From: an uncultured Oscillatoriales cyanobacterium
GTDB lineage: Bacteria; Cyanobacteriota; Cyanobacteriia; Cyanobacteriales; Microcoleaceae
Length of the DNA stretch: 64,000 bases
Assembly: GCA_903893625.1 (NCBI GenBank)
Contig: CAITND010000182.1
Location: 1 to 64,000 of the forward strand
Reading direction: 5' to 3'
Each line of letters starts with the position of its first letter. Positions within the stretch are counted from its first letter, which is position 1. The position numbers and the translations under genes were made by a program. Of the stretch, positions 1 through 7,489 are shown piece by piece. Below the pieces are notes generated by a model that did no database searches, was not told the DNA's origin, and saw only the letters and a list, made by a program, of their open reading frames with translations.

Positions 1-343
1 CAGGACTTACGCAGTTACGCTATATGTAGCGTACTAATGAGTTAGCGATCGCGCTCGTAACTCAAACGAGATCGCTTTAACAGGACAACCTCTTAAAGTC
101 CCCCAATTTTGGGGGATTTAGGGGGCAAATATTGCTGCTTTAGAAATCTGTTCTAAAACTGCTGATCAATCCTTCATAACCTGATCATTCTAAACACTAT
201 ACATTTCAAGCCATCTCGCCCCCTAGCCCCCAACATTGGGGGGAAAATAAATAATTAGGACTTTTGAGGGCGATTGCTATTATCATTGGTATCCGATCGC
301 CTACTTTTGACACGCTATATATAGCCTGCTTGCGTAAGTCCTG
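1..343. mobile_element. MITE-like inverted-repeat element
   Basis: The first 13 bases, CAGGACTTACGCA, are the exact reverse complement of TGCGTAAGTCCTG at 331-343. A second block, GCTATATGTAGCGT near 18-31, is matched imperfectly near 311-325, giving imperfect terminal repeats of about 34 bp. The interior has no long open frame but carries a G-rich/C-rich pair (about 100-125 and 220-245) and GCGATCGC-type sites. The shape is that of a non-autonomous element. The left target-site duplication cannot be tested because the element starts at base 1. Confidence 0.7.
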
Positions 344-377
344 AAGCTGTTGGCTGGGGTTCATCAAATATCATAAT

Positions 378-411
378 TGGGTTGGGTTGCACTGTCGTTT
401 AACCCAACCCA
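378..411 (-). terminator. Hairpin downstream of brnA
   Basis: TGGGTTGGGTT (378-388) and AACCCAACCCA (401-411) form a perfect 11-bp inverted repeat with a 12-base loop, four bases beyond the brnA stop. It is a plausible terminator, but there is no clear U-run, so a dispersed repeat is also possible. Confidence 0.5.
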
Positions 412-414
412 CTT

Positions 415-693
415 TTAGCGATTAGTAGTTGTTGATGAAGAAAAAGCCTTATTTGCTTGGACATAAATTTTCAACGCGACAGACATTTGTTTTTGTGCCG
501 TTTCTCCTTGTGCTTGAAACCAGGCAAAAGTTTCTGGATCTACTTCAACTTCTACCGTAACAGGAGGCTTAGGCATTCGCAATTGTGCTTTAGCCCAAAA
601 ATCCTCTGACAGAGGAGGAATATCAGAAATATCAATATCCTCATCTTTCATCCCATCAATTCTATTCCAATCTGTTTTTGAGATATTGTTCAT
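415..693 (-). CDS. brnA: BrnA-family antitoxin
   Basis: This 92-residue protein has the layout of BrnA antitoxins: an acidic N-terminal stretch, a Pro-rich linker (MPKPPVTVEVEVDPETF), then the helix-turn-helix-like core with AWFQAQGETAQKQMSVALKIYV. BrnA normally binds and inhibits the RNase BrnT and represses the shared promoter. Its start overlaps the end of a brnT relic encoded just upstream on the same strand, the usual toxin-antitoxin overlap. The toxin is broken by an internal deletion, so brnA is probably an orphan antitoxin. A hairpin follows the stop codon. Confidence 0.75.
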   Translation of the reverse strand: MNNISKTDWNRIDGMKDEDIDISDIPPLSEDFWAKAQLRMPKPPVTVEVEVDPETFAWFQAQGETAQKQMSVALKIYVQANKAFSSSTTTNR

Positions 694-840
694 AATATTT
701 TCGTTCCAATGATAATGCTTTTCTTAAAGATATAATACGAATCGTTTGATCATCAGGTTCAGTATAGACAATAACCACAACTCGTCCATCTAGTAAACCA
801 ATAGCAACAAAGCGATCTTCTCCATCCATTTTAATTTCAT
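662..840 (-). pseudogene. BrnT toxin relic with internal deletion
   Basis: The reading frame starts MKLKW at 840, as in BrnT toxins, then loses about 40 codons and shifts frame. The rest reads GEDRFVAIGLLDGRVVVIVY and continues ...DQTIRIISLRKAL, which is the BrnT C-terminal half. It ends at a TAG inside the start of brnA. The lost segment corresponds to the part still present in the BrnT copy at 4454-4732. BrnT is an RNase of the RelE type; this copy should be inactive. Confidence 0.7.
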
Positions 841-888
841 AGATTTATGATAGCAAAAATAATCAATTATTATATGCGATCGCTTATA

Positions 889-1068
889 TACAAAGGCTTT
901 TGCCAAAGGTGCAAACCCAAGGAGAAGACAAGCCCAACCCGTTGCCACTGGGGTAGTAAACTGTTGGCAGGGGTTCATCTCTCGAATAAACATTCCACCA
1001 CTAACCCCAAAAATCTAAGTCTCGTTTTACTTCACCACCGTGCCAGGTATCGGAAAGCCCCGAACTGA
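889..1068 (+). pseudogene. Fragment of REP-associated transposase C-terminus (copy A)
   Basis: Translation gives YKGFCQRCKPKEKTSPTRCH followed by WGSKLLAGVHLSNK, the extreme C-terminus of the transposase relic at 2280-2717. It ends with the same nucleotide tail (CAGGTATCGGAAAGCCCCG). Just upstream, 836-895 is shared almost base for base with 4731-4788. The fragment has been copied without the catalytic part, so it behaves as a dispersed repeat. Related pieces lie at 1431-1470, 4789-4806, 5523-5600 and 6604-6690. Confidence 0.6.
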
Positions 1069-1131
1069 CTAGGATTGTGAGTCAATTAAATTCTGGTTAT
1101 ATTATAGGGGCGACAAACTCAGGAAGAATCT

Positions 1132-1359
1132 ATGACTCATTTACTAGAAAAAGCATTCCAAGAAGCTCAAAAACTCTCAAATTATCTTCAGGATGAACTT
1201 GCACAACAATTACTCGAAGATATCGAGAATGAGTTAAAATGGCAAGAAAGTTTATCTAATCCAGATATGGATTTAGGTATTCTTCAAGAAATGGCTCAGT
1301 TAGCATTACTTGAAGATGAAGAAGGTAAGACTGAAGATAAGGGTTTTGGTGAGAAATAA
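1132..1359 (+). CDS. Small antitoxin-like protein (orphan)
   Basis: This is a 75-residue acidic, helical protein starting MTHLLEKAFQEAQKL. Its pattern (an N-terminal helix, ELAQQLLEDIENELKWQESL, then LGILQEMAQLALLEDEEGKT and a closing KGFGEK) matches a common cyanobacterial family usually encoded just before a RelE/ParE or BrnT toxin and taken to be its antitoxin. Only out-of-frame scraps follow here, so the toxin appears lost. The assignment rests on pattern similarity only. Confidence 0.6.
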   Translation: MTHLLEKAFQEAQKLSNYLQDELAQQLLEDIENELKWQESLSNPDMDLGILQEMAQLALLEDEEGKTEDKGFGEK

Positions 1360-1481
1360 TGCGATCATCAAGAACTAGAAGTTGCTGAGTACGATAAAAT
1401 TCTTGGTACGAAATAATAGTTGTTTAATTTCACCCCGTACCAGGTATCCGAAAGCCCCGAATTAACAAGGATTGAGTTTGA

Positions 1482-1555
1482 ATTAATGAGTTTTGAATTG
1501 AGGGAATCCTAACATGATTTTAGGGTTTGTCAAGATTTTTGCAATAATTCTTCAC
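1482..1555. repeat. Dispersed intergenic repeat, copy 1
   Basis: The block running from TTAATGAGTTTTGAATTGAG to TTTGTCAAGATTTTT recurs at 3604-3675 with few changes. Both copies sit beside accessory genes (Uma2, xisHI). Weaker matches to the TGTCAAG...TTTTTGTAATAAT part occur near 2740-2770 and 6722-6750. It could be an untranslated relic of a duplicated gene start. Confidence 0.6.
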
Positions 1556-1572
1556 TAAAAATTTCCCCCACT

Positions 1573-2151
1573 TCAGAAAAGAGGAATATCTAAAATAAAT
1601 CCAGGTAAAACCTTTTCTCCTGATAAAGTTGTGGGTAATTGAACAATTTCAACGGTTTGATTAGGACGGTAGATTTCTACCTGTTGTGCTTGAGGATTAA
1701 TTAACCAACCTAACTGCAAACCACTATTAAGATATTCCTGTATTTTCTCTTGAAGTTGACTTAAAGAATCAGTCCGAGAACGTAATTCAATCACAAAGTC
1801 TGGACATAACGGCGGAAATTTCTCTTGTTCTTCTAATGTCAGAGAGTCCCAGCGATCGCTTTTTACCCAAGCGACATCAGGAGAGCGTTTAGCTCCACTG
1901 GGCAAGGTGAAGATGGTAGAAGAACTAAAAACTTGTCCCAATTGAGTTTGACGATTCCAAATAACCAAATCCGCATTCAAATCGGATTCTCGCTTACCAC
2001 TTAATCCACCGACAGGGGGCATAATAATTAATTCTCCTTGGGCAGTCCTTTCGAGTTGCCAATTTTCATTATCTTGGCAAAGTTGATAAAATTGATTGTC
2101 GCTTAAGGTGACATTTTTGAAACTTAAAGTAATCGGTTCTGAAGTAATCAT
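1573..2151 (-). CDS. Uma2-family (DUF820) putative endonuclease
   Basis: Uma2 proteins have a PD-(D/E)XK nuclease fold and are present in many copies in filamentous cyanobacteria; their role is unknown. The core is recognisable: SGKRESDLNADLVIWNR, RSPDVAWVKSDRW, PDFVIELRS with the acidic Glu, LGWLINPQAQQVEIYRP and a hydrophobic C-terminus (LPGFILDIPLF). A longer frame begins at 2178, but I prefer the ATG at 2151 because AGGAG lies seven bases upstream of it. The protein is then 192 residues, normal for the family. Confidence 0.85.
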   Translation of the reverse strand: MITSEPITLSFKNVTLSDNQFYQLCQDNENWQLERTAQGELIIMPPVGGLSGKRESDLNADLVIWNRQTQLGQVFSSSTIFTLPSGAKRSPDVAWVKSDRWDSLTLEEQEKFPPLCPDFVIELRSRTDSLSQLQEKIQEYLNSGLQLGWLINPQAQQVEIYRPNQTVEIVQLPTTLSGEKVLPGFILDIPLF

Positions 2152-2279
2152 TATTATCTCCTGAGCAGATAAGTACAAAAATTATTTGGATTTGCTAAAA
2201 TGTTTGTAATAATAAAGTCTAATATTTTCAATTCTAGTTTTTTCTAACTCTTTTTGAGCCGTCCCCACCCACATATTAG

Positions 2280-2717
2280 GTAATATGTCTTGATTGGGAA
2301 AGGCGGTATTTTTGCGATGGCTTTCCAGCTTCAGATAGAGACAGGGCATTAAATACCTTACGCTACATTCACGGCAACCCGAAGGCGGCAAAAATGCGTT
2401 CTGGTTTCTTCTATGATTTTAGTAACTACGGCAGTTATGAACGTTTAACCGATGATGGTTTGACTCAATGGCATCCAGCTTTCTTAAAACTTGGTGACAG
2501 CTTAGAAGAATGTGCCAGAAAGTATAAAGGCTTCTGTCAGAGATACAAACCGAAGGAGAAGACAAGCCCAAACCGTTGCCACTGGGGTAGTAAGCTGTTG
2601 GCAGGGGTTCATCTCTCGAATAAGACTCCAACCACTCACCCCAAAAAATCTAAGTCCCGTTTTACTTCCCCACCGCCGCCGTGCCAGGTATCCGAAAGCC
2701 CCGAACTAACATGGTAA
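2280..2717 (+). pseudogene. REP-associated (Y1/IS200-like) transposase, C-terminal relic
   Basis: The frame is open from 2280 and reads DWERRYFCDGFPASDRDRAL, then RYIHGNPKAAKMRSGFFYDF, SNYGSYERLTDDGLTQWHPA and FCQRYKPKEKTSPNRCHWGS. These blocks match the C-terminal half of cyanobacterial REP-associated tyrosine transposases (RAYTs). The HUH motif and the catalytic region before the ALNTLRYIH block are missing, so it is inactive. Its last 60 codons and 3' tail are the source sequence of the short repeats scattered over 0.9-6.7 kb. The opposite-strand frame at 2182-2391 is mostly a shadow. Confidence 0.75.
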
Positions 2718-2786
2718 TTGAAAGCTAGGCTACTTGTCAAGTTGTCAAGTTTTTTGTAATAATTGTTAACGATAAATACGATTAAG

Positions 2787-3122
2787 TTAACCGATCGCAA
2801 ACCCAGTATATTCTCTAACTAACGGTTCGTGAAAAGCTAACACAATATCTTCTTTGGGTACTCCTAATTTAACTAATTCATCCGCGATGCCAACCTCAGT
2901 TCCATCATGTTGTATCCAAATTTTATTATTTTTAATATCCAAATGTAAAACACAACCATGCTGTCGTCGTCTGTTTTTCCAGCCCACATACATCAACTGA
3001 TAATGATCTCCAACGGTATCAAAAATTAATTGTTGTTCAATTTCATCCTTAGCTGAACCTAACTGAGCATATTCTTTGATAACCTGTTGTACATATTGGC
3101 GATATTGCTCTAGTTTTTCCAT
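2787..3122 (-). CDS. xisI: XisI, element excision controlling factor
   Basis: This 111-residue protein matches XisI: it starts MEKLEQYRQYVQQVIKEYA, has the central IFDTVGDHYQLMYVGW and HLDIKNNKIWIQHDGTEVGI, and ends ELVKLGVPKEDIVLAFHEP. XisI and XisH were named for controlling excision of the fdxN element in heterocyst formers, but paralogues are abundant in cyanobacteria without heterocysts and their role there is unknown. It overlaps xisH by 13 bases, so the two are translationally coupled. No XisF recombinase gene is present nearby. Confidence 0.92.
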   Translation of the reverse strand: MEKLEQYRQYVQQVIKEYAQLGSAKDEIEQQLIFDTVGDHYQLMYVGWKNRRRQHGCVLHLDIKNNKIWIQHDGTEVGIADELVKLGVPKEDIVLAFHEPLVREYTGFAIG

Positions 3123-3526
3123 TGCACAATTACCTCCTGAATTGGATCATAAATTATGATTTTAAGTTGGGAACGCTCAACAACTTTTTTGATAAATTGC
3201 AATTGAAAGAAAGAATAATAAATTCCCGAAGGAACAGCTAAATATAAAACTCGCTCTGGCTCTTGTTCTTCTAAGGCTAGACGATAATTAAAAAATTGTC
3301 CAATGGCTTGATGAAATTGAGAAATATTAGATGTACCAACAAAACTTTTGATTTCTACTGCGATTTGTTGACCATCTCTTTCAGCCGCTAAAACTTGTTC
3401 TGCACCGAGATCAATATACATTTCCACATCACCAACTTCAATCCTCAAAGGATCATCTGTAATTACCCAACCCTCTTGTTCTAATCCCTTTCTAACCGCA
3501 CTATGAAAAATATCTTTAGCAGGCAT
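3110..3526 (-). CDS. xisH: XisH, element excision controlling factor
   Basis: This 138-residue protein shows the XisH core: MPAKDIFHSAVRKGLEQEGW, then DLGAEQVLAAERDGQQIAVE followed by IKSFVG (an E-x-K nuclease-like motif), SQFHQAIGQFFNYRLALEEQ, and a hydrophobic C-terminus. XisH has a PD-(D/E)XK-like fold and works with XisI, whose gene overlaps its 3' end. Upstream (3531-3587) is an 18-codon frame beginning MTKKNLKPKQ that I do not treat as a gene. Confidence 0.92.
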   Translation of the reverse strand: MPAKDIFHSAVRKGLEQEGWVITDDPLRIEVGDVEMYIDLGAEQVLAAERDGQQIAVEIKSFVGTSNISQFHQAIGQFFNYRLALEEQEPERVLYLAVPSGIYYSFFQLQFIKKVVERSQLKIIIYDPIQEVIVQWKN

Positions 3527-3587
3527 TTATTTAGATTTCCCGTTGTATAGGAGTAGCTTGTTTGGGTTTGAGGTTTTTCTTAGTCAT

Positions 3588-3897
3588 GGTTTGTGTCTCC
3601 ACAATTAATGAGTTTTGAATTGAGGGAATCCTAACTTAATGTTTTAGGGTTTGTCAAGATTTTTCTAATATTTCTTAACATTTAGAGAATAATCAATATA
3701 GATAACAATATATAGGATACAATATTTACATCTATAGAATTAGGTTATAATTAATACTTTATTTGCTAGGATATACTCACACATTAAGTAATTGTAATTG
3801 ACATTTTTTGAGGTGAGTGCTAAAGTTGAGGCGATTACTGCGGGGGGGGCGAGGTGTAATCCATAGAATCCCGCGATCGCCCATGAGGTAACAAGAA
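3588..3897. other. AT-rich intergenic region with repeat copy 2
   Basis: No credible coding frame is visible. 3604-3675 is the second copy of the repeat at 1482-1555. The remainder is strongly AT-rich, with a run of eight G at about 3843-3850 just before the Uma2 gene at 3898. The promoter of that gene probably lies here, but no consensus stands out. Confidence 0.6.
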
Positions 3898-4488
3898 ATG
3901 ATTGCTGTAAAAGATAGGTTTCTTAAGTTAACACCCGAAGAATATTTTATTTGGGAAGAACAACAACTGCTGCGCCATGAGTATCTTAGTGGTAGAGTTT
4001 ATGCCATGAGTGGGGGGACTCAAAATCATGGGCGAATTGCTAGTAATATTATTTTCATCCTTAAAGGTCATTTACGGGGCGGTGGTTGTCAGGTAGGTAA
4101 TTCCGATTGTCGTGTAAATATTTTTGAAACTAAAGATTATGTTTATCCTGATGTGAGCGTTACTTGTGACGATCGCGATCGCACTGCAATTCAGGCGATT
4201 CAATATCCTTGTCTAATTATTGAAGTTTTATCTGCAATTACAGCCAATTATGACCGAGGAGATAAATTTAGGATGTATCGTCGCAATCCCAGTTTGCAAG
4301 ATTATGTTTTAGTTGATGCCGAGAAAATAGCGCTCGATTCATACCGCAAAAATGATCGCGGTAATTGGGAGATTTTTAATTATCAATCGGGAGATAATAT
4401 TGATTTACAAAGTATTGGTTTAAGCTTTCCCATTGAGTTCGTTTATGAGGATATTATTTTTGAGGAATTAGGAACAATCTGCCCATAA
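3898..4488 (+). CDS. Uma2-family (DUF820) putative endonuclease
   Basis: This 196-residue protein has the Uma2 pattern: LTPEEYFIWEEQQLLRHEYL, then SGRVYAMSGGTQNHGRIASN, YVYPDVSVTCD (the acidic metal-site Asp), PCLIIEVLS (the E of the nuclease motif) and LQDYVLVDAEKIALDSYRK. It differs from the other Uma2 genes of the window, being the YAMSGGT...H type. The last 35 bases overlap, in the opposite direction, the end of the BrnT-HNH chimera. Confidence 0.88.
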   Translation: MIAVKDRFLKLTPEEYFIWEEQQLLRHEYLSGRVYAMSGGTQNHGRIASNIIFILKGHLRGGGCQVGNSDCRVNIFETKDYVYPDVSVTCDDRDRTAIQAIQYPCLIIEVLSAITANYDRGDKFRMYRRNPSLQDYVLVDAEKIALDSYRKNDRGNWEIFNYQSGDNIDLQSIGLSFPIEFVYEDIIFEELGTICP

Positions 4489-4732
4489 TATAATCTTGGT
4501 GACTTAGGCAATATTCACAGCGATTTTCTGCCCGTTGTCTAACTTTTTGGCGTAAGGCTTCTGATCGTCCATGTAGTAAACCAATAGCAACAAAGCGATC
4601 TTCTCCATAATTCTCTCGCTCATCCAATTCAAGAACCATTGGTAGGTTAAAGATACGATAAGCATCTGTAAAGTCAAATCCATGTTTGATAAGGTTAGTT
4701 TGGTTTTTGCCCTCATCCCATTTTAATTTCAT
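4454..4732 (-). pseudogene. BrnT toxin fragment fused to HNH-protein fragment
   Basis: The first 55 residues are the N-terminal half of a BrnT toxin (MKLKWDEGKNQTNLIKHGFD, then NYGEDRFVAIGLLHGR). At about residue 56 the sequence switches to ALRQKVRQRAENRCEYCLSH, which is how small cyanobacterial HNH endonucleases begin, and stops after another 16 residues, before the HNH catalytic residues. Neither toxin nor nuclease is complete. The 5' flank is shared with the brnT relic at 840, so both come from one duplicated block. It may be expressed but is very unlikely to be functional. Confidence 0.7.
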
Positions 4733-4806
4733 AGATTTATGATAGCAAAAATAATCAATTATTATATGCGATCGCTTATATACAAAGGCCAGGTATCCGA
4801 AAGCCC
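4731..4806. repeat. Repeat shared with 836-895 plus transposase tail (copy D)
   Basis: From the brnT start codon upward, about 58 bases match 836-895. Directly after AAAGGC the sequence jumps to CCAGGTATCCGAAAGCCC, the 3' tail of the transposase-derived repeat. Compared with copy A, about 140 bases between these points are missing. This looks like deletion inside a duplicated block. Confidence 0.65.
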
Positions 4807-4832
4807 TACGATACTACACTTAATCTTATAAA

Positions 4833-5444
4833 TTAAAGATTTGTTGAGTTAATTAAATGCTTTAAAATACCGATTATTTTGCTAATTTTATCAATAAAAT
4901 AGTCATTCAAATCAACCTCTATAGTTTGATTAATCAACCGTAAAAACTTCCAATTAGTTCCTGTAGTGACAACTCCATATATAGCCGAAATATTATTATT
5001 ATTTCTTTCATTAAAAATGCGAGCAGCAATCATTTCAGCCATACATTGAGGGAGTCCATTTTGGAGATTATCATTTTTAGCTTCTACTAAAGCAACAACT
5101 GGTCTTTTAATTAAGAGTTGTTCAGGAGAGCGACTAATTAGAAAATCGCAAAACCCGTTCAATCCTCTTTCAGAATCTATATTAAACTCTTTGCCTGAGA
5201 AAAAACTAATTTGATAATTAAAATGCTTTCTCAATTCGACTAAAATAGGAGTAACAATTAGTTCTGAGCGTGCTTTTTCTGTGTTGATAGCTAAAGCCAA
5301 AGCAATGTTGTCTTGTAAAGTTTGACCCAGAAAGTCGCTATATTCAGATTCAGGAGTCTGATCAAAAATGCCCACTTTATCAGCAATTGTTATGTCAAAA
5401 TTGGACTCAATCATTTCCAGGGTTGTAAATTGACTATAAGACAT
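4833..5444 (-). CDS. Hypothetical protein with nuclease-like D...ExK motif
   Basis: This 203-residue protein has no name I recognise with certainty. Residues around 110-140 read LNGFCDFLISRSPEQLLIKR then VALVEAKNDN, the spacing of a PD-(D/E)XK nuclease core (D ... E-A-K), followed by GLPQCMAEMIAAR, a helix often seen after that core in type I restriction-like proteins. The preceding half (ARSELIVTPILVELRKHF) also fits that fold. It stands alone, with no methylase or specificity gene, in a region of toxin and Uma2 relics. A nuclease role is inferred. Confidence 0.6.
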   Translation of the reverse strand: MSYSQFTTLEMIESNFDITIADKVGIFDQTPESEYSDFLGQTLQDNIALALAINTEKARSELIVTPILVELRKHFNYQISFFSGKEFNIDSERGLNGFCDFLISRSPEQLLIKRPVVALVEAKNDNLQNGLPQCMAEMIAARIFNERNNNNISAIYGVVTTGTNWKFLRLINQTIEVDLNDYFIDKISKIIGILKHLINSTNL

Positions 5445-5522
5445 TCTTCCGCTTTTATTTGAAATTAACTTGAATACCTAATCTTATCACTTATTCTCAA
5501 AAATAAATAATAATATCCCTCG

Positions 5523-5600
5523 CACTGGGGTAGTAAGCTGTTGGCTAGGGTTCAACTCTCAAATAAGACTCCAACCACTCACCCCAAAAATCTGAATCTT
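5523..5600 (+). repeat. Transposase-tail repeat (copy E)
   Basis: GGGGTAGTAAGCTGTTGGC, AACTCTCAAATAAGACTCCA and CACCCCAAAAATCTG repeat the last part of the transposase relic at 2580-2650. No promoter or start codon belongs to it. It abuts the degraded hicA-like frame. Confidence 0.6.
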
Positions 5601-5614
5601 GAAGTGAGTGTTAG

Positions 5615-5839
5615 AATCAAGGGGACTACTCCGCATCGTCGCCCGCAAAAGGTAAAGGTAAAGGTAATCCAAACGCCCCCAAACGGGGAAAAGGTAGTCA
5701 TTCTTACTGGATTCATCCACTTCTGCCAAAACCTGTCGTTCTTTCGGGTAAAGATAGCAAGGATGCAAAACCTGATCAGGAAAAGGATATAATAACAAGT
5801 ATAAAAGAACTCGAACAATTAGAACAAGGAGATGAATAA
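5615..5839 (+). pseudogene. HicA-like toxin relic
   Basis: The frame is open from 5615 to a TAA at 5837-5839 but has no start codon. It reads GKGSHSYWIHPLLPKPVVLS then GKDSKDAKPDQEKDI, close to the conserved GSH-x-W-x-HP ... TLSG-x-D-x-DAK-x-YQ-x-KEV core of a HicA branch; HicA is a dsRNA-binding-fold mRNA interferase. The N-terminal third is missing. Its stop overlaps the ATG of a hicB-like start (TAATG), as in functional hicAB pairs, which supports the identification. Confidence 0.55.
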
Positions 5840-5886
5840 TGAAATATAGTATTTTGATTCAGTTTTATAATAATAGCAAACCTTAA
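5839..5886 (+). pseudogene. HicB-like antitoxin start, truncated
   Basis: Sixteen codons, MKYSILIQFYNNSKP and a stop, match the beginning of HicB antitoxins (MKYxVLIQW...). The rest of the gene is gone. It overlaps the hicA-like relic by one stop/start junction. Confidence 0.5.
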
Positions 5887-5915
5887 TTTCCTCTGGCAAA
5901 GAGCAGAAAAAACTT

Positions 5916-6599
5916 ATGATAGCTGCGAATGAAATTTCTACCAACTTAACAATTCCGAGATTAGAAAACGGCGACAAACTAACCCGTACTGAATTTGAGC
6001 GTCGCTATCAAGCAATGCCTCACCATCAAAAAGCGGAATTGATTGCAGGAATCGTTTATATGGCATCTCCCTTAAGATTTGAAAGTCATGCCGAGCCTCA
6101 TGCCTATGTTATGGGGTGGTTGGCAACTTATCAAGCAGCAACACCAGGAGTTAGATTAGGTGACAATCCAACAGTACGCCTTGATGCGGATAACGAACCT
6201 CAACCCGATGCACTGTTAAGAATTGAAACAGGTGGACAGTCGCGCATTAGTGAAGATGATTATATAGAAGGTGCGCCAGAATTAATCGTAGAAATAGCAG
6301 CTTCTACCACATCCTATGATTTGCATCAAAAATTAACTGTTTATCTTCGCCATCAGGTGCAAGAATATCTAGTGTGGCGAGTTTATGACCATCAATTTGA
6401 TTGGTTTAGATTAAATGAAGGGGAATATATTCAACTTGAACCTAATGCAGACGGTATAATTTGCTCTCAAATATTCCCTGGATTGTGGTTAGATAAAGCA
6501 GCTTTATTAGCAGGTAATTTAGCTAAAGTATTAGCCGTTTTACAAGGGGGTTTATCAACCGCAGAACATCAGGAATTTGTTGGAAGAATGTCAGTTTGA
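5916..6599 (+). CDS. Uma2-family protein, tandem copy 1
   Basis: This 227-residue Uma2 protein is of the longer type with a C-terminal extension (LDKAALLAGNLAKVLAVLQG). Core motifs are YEARYQ-like ERRYQAMPHHQKAELIAGIV, NEPQPDALLRIE with the metal-site Asp, PELIVEIAAS and the Lys/Glu pair in LHQKLTVYLRHQVQEYLVWR. It is followed 175 bases later by a second copy. Residues 1-51 and about 129-222 are almost identical to copy 2 while the middle differs at about one third of positions. Confidence 0.9.
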   Translation: MIAANEISTNLTIPRLENGDKLTRTEFERRYQAMPHHQKAELIAGIVYMASPLRFESHAEPHAYVMGWLATYQAATPGVRLGDNPTVRLDADNEPQPDALLRIETGGQSRISEDDYIEGAPELIVEIAASTTSYDLHQKLTVYLRHQVQEYLVWRVYDHQFDWFRLNEGEYIQLEPNADGIICSQIFPGLWLDKAALLAGNLAKVLAVLQGGLSTAEHQEFVGRMSV

Positions 6600-6603
6600 T
6601 AAT

Positions 6604-6690
6604 CATAGCAAACCCAAGGAGAAGAACCCAACCCGATGCCACGCTTGGCCGTAAGCTGTTAACTGGAGTTCATCTTTCGGATAAAGGCAT
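6604..6690 (+). repeat. Transposase-tail repeat (copy F)
   Basis: CAAACCCAAGGAGAAGAACC, GATGCCACGC and GTTCATCTTTCGGATAA correspond to the KPKEK...RCH...LLAGVHLS part of the transposase relic, with several point changes and small gaps. It separates the two tandem Uma2 genes. Confidence 0.55.
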
Positions 6691-6774
6691 AGGGGCATCT
6701 GTCTGCTTTAGTTAATTGGTTTTGTGATAAGATTTTTGCAATAATTTCCCTCTAGCAAAGAGCAGAAAAAACTT

Positions 6775-7458
6775 ATGATAGCTGCGAATGAAATTTCTAC
6801 CAACTTAACAATTCCGAGATTAGAAAACGGCGACAAACTAACCCGTGCTGAATTTGAGCGTCGCTATCAAGCAATGCCTCACCATCAAAAAGCGGAATTG
6901 ATTGCAGGAATCGTTTATATGGCATCCCCTCTCAGAATCACCCAACATGGCGAACCTCATGCCCATCTTATCGGGTGGCTCAGTTTTTATAAAGCCTTTA
7001 CTGCCAATCTACAATTGGGGGATAATTGTACAGTTAGACTTGATCAAAATAACGAGCCTCAACCTGATGCGCTGCTAAGAATTGAAGTGGGGGGACAATC
7101 CACCATTAGTGACGATGGCTATGTAGAAGGTGCGCCTGAATTAATCGCTGAAATTGCGGCTAGTACAGTCTCCATCGACTTACATCAAAAACTGCAAGTT
7201 TATCTTCACCATCAGGTACAAGAATATTTAGTGTGGCGAGTTTATGACCGTCAATTTGATTGGTTTAGATTAAATAACGGGGAATATATTCAACTTGAAG
7301 CTAATGCAGATGGTATAATTTGCTCTCAGATATTCCCTGGATTATGGTTAGATAAAGCTGCTTTATTAGCAGGTAATTTAGCTAAAGTATTAGCCGTTTT
7401 ACAAGGGGGTTTATCAACCGCAGAACATCAAGAATTTGTCAAGAAAATGTCCGCTTAA
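6775..7458 (+). CDS. Uma2-family protein, tandem copy 2
   Basis: This 227-residue paralogue of the preceding gene includes a duplicated upstream stretch (AGCAAAGAGCAGAAAAAAC just before the start). It keeps the nuclease residues in NEPQPDALLRIE and PELIAEIAAS. The middle (residues about 52-128; ITQHGEPHAHLIGWLSFYKA) is clearly diverged from copy 1 although both flanks are near-identical. It ends 31 bases before the subtilase gene and may be co-transcribed with it. Confidence 0.9.
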   Translation: MIAANEISTNLTIPRLENGDKLTRAEFERRYQAMPHHQKAELIAGIVYMASPLRITQHGEPHAHLIGWLSFYKAFTANLQLGDNCTVRLDQNNEPQPDALLRIEVGGQSTISDDGYVEGAPELIAEIAASTVSIDLHQKLQVYLHHQVQEYLVWRVYDRQFDWFRLNNGEYIQLEANADGIICSQIFPGLWLDKAALLAGNLAKVLAVLQGGLSTAEHQEFVKKMSA

Positions 7459-7489
7459 AGATCAACATTAAAATCACCAAATTAAAACT

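Noticed and set aside
2182-2391. 69-codon minus-strand frame
   Set aside because: It mostly lies opposite the transposase relic, whose translation matches a known family on the plus strand.
2787-3526. An excision element ending at xisHI
   Set aside because: No XisF-type recombinase or matching direct repeats are seen; xisHI pairs are common in genomes without such elements.
3531-3587. 18-codon frame MTKKNLKPKQ... upstream of xisH
   Set aside because: Too short to support; no family recognised and no independent evidence of expression.
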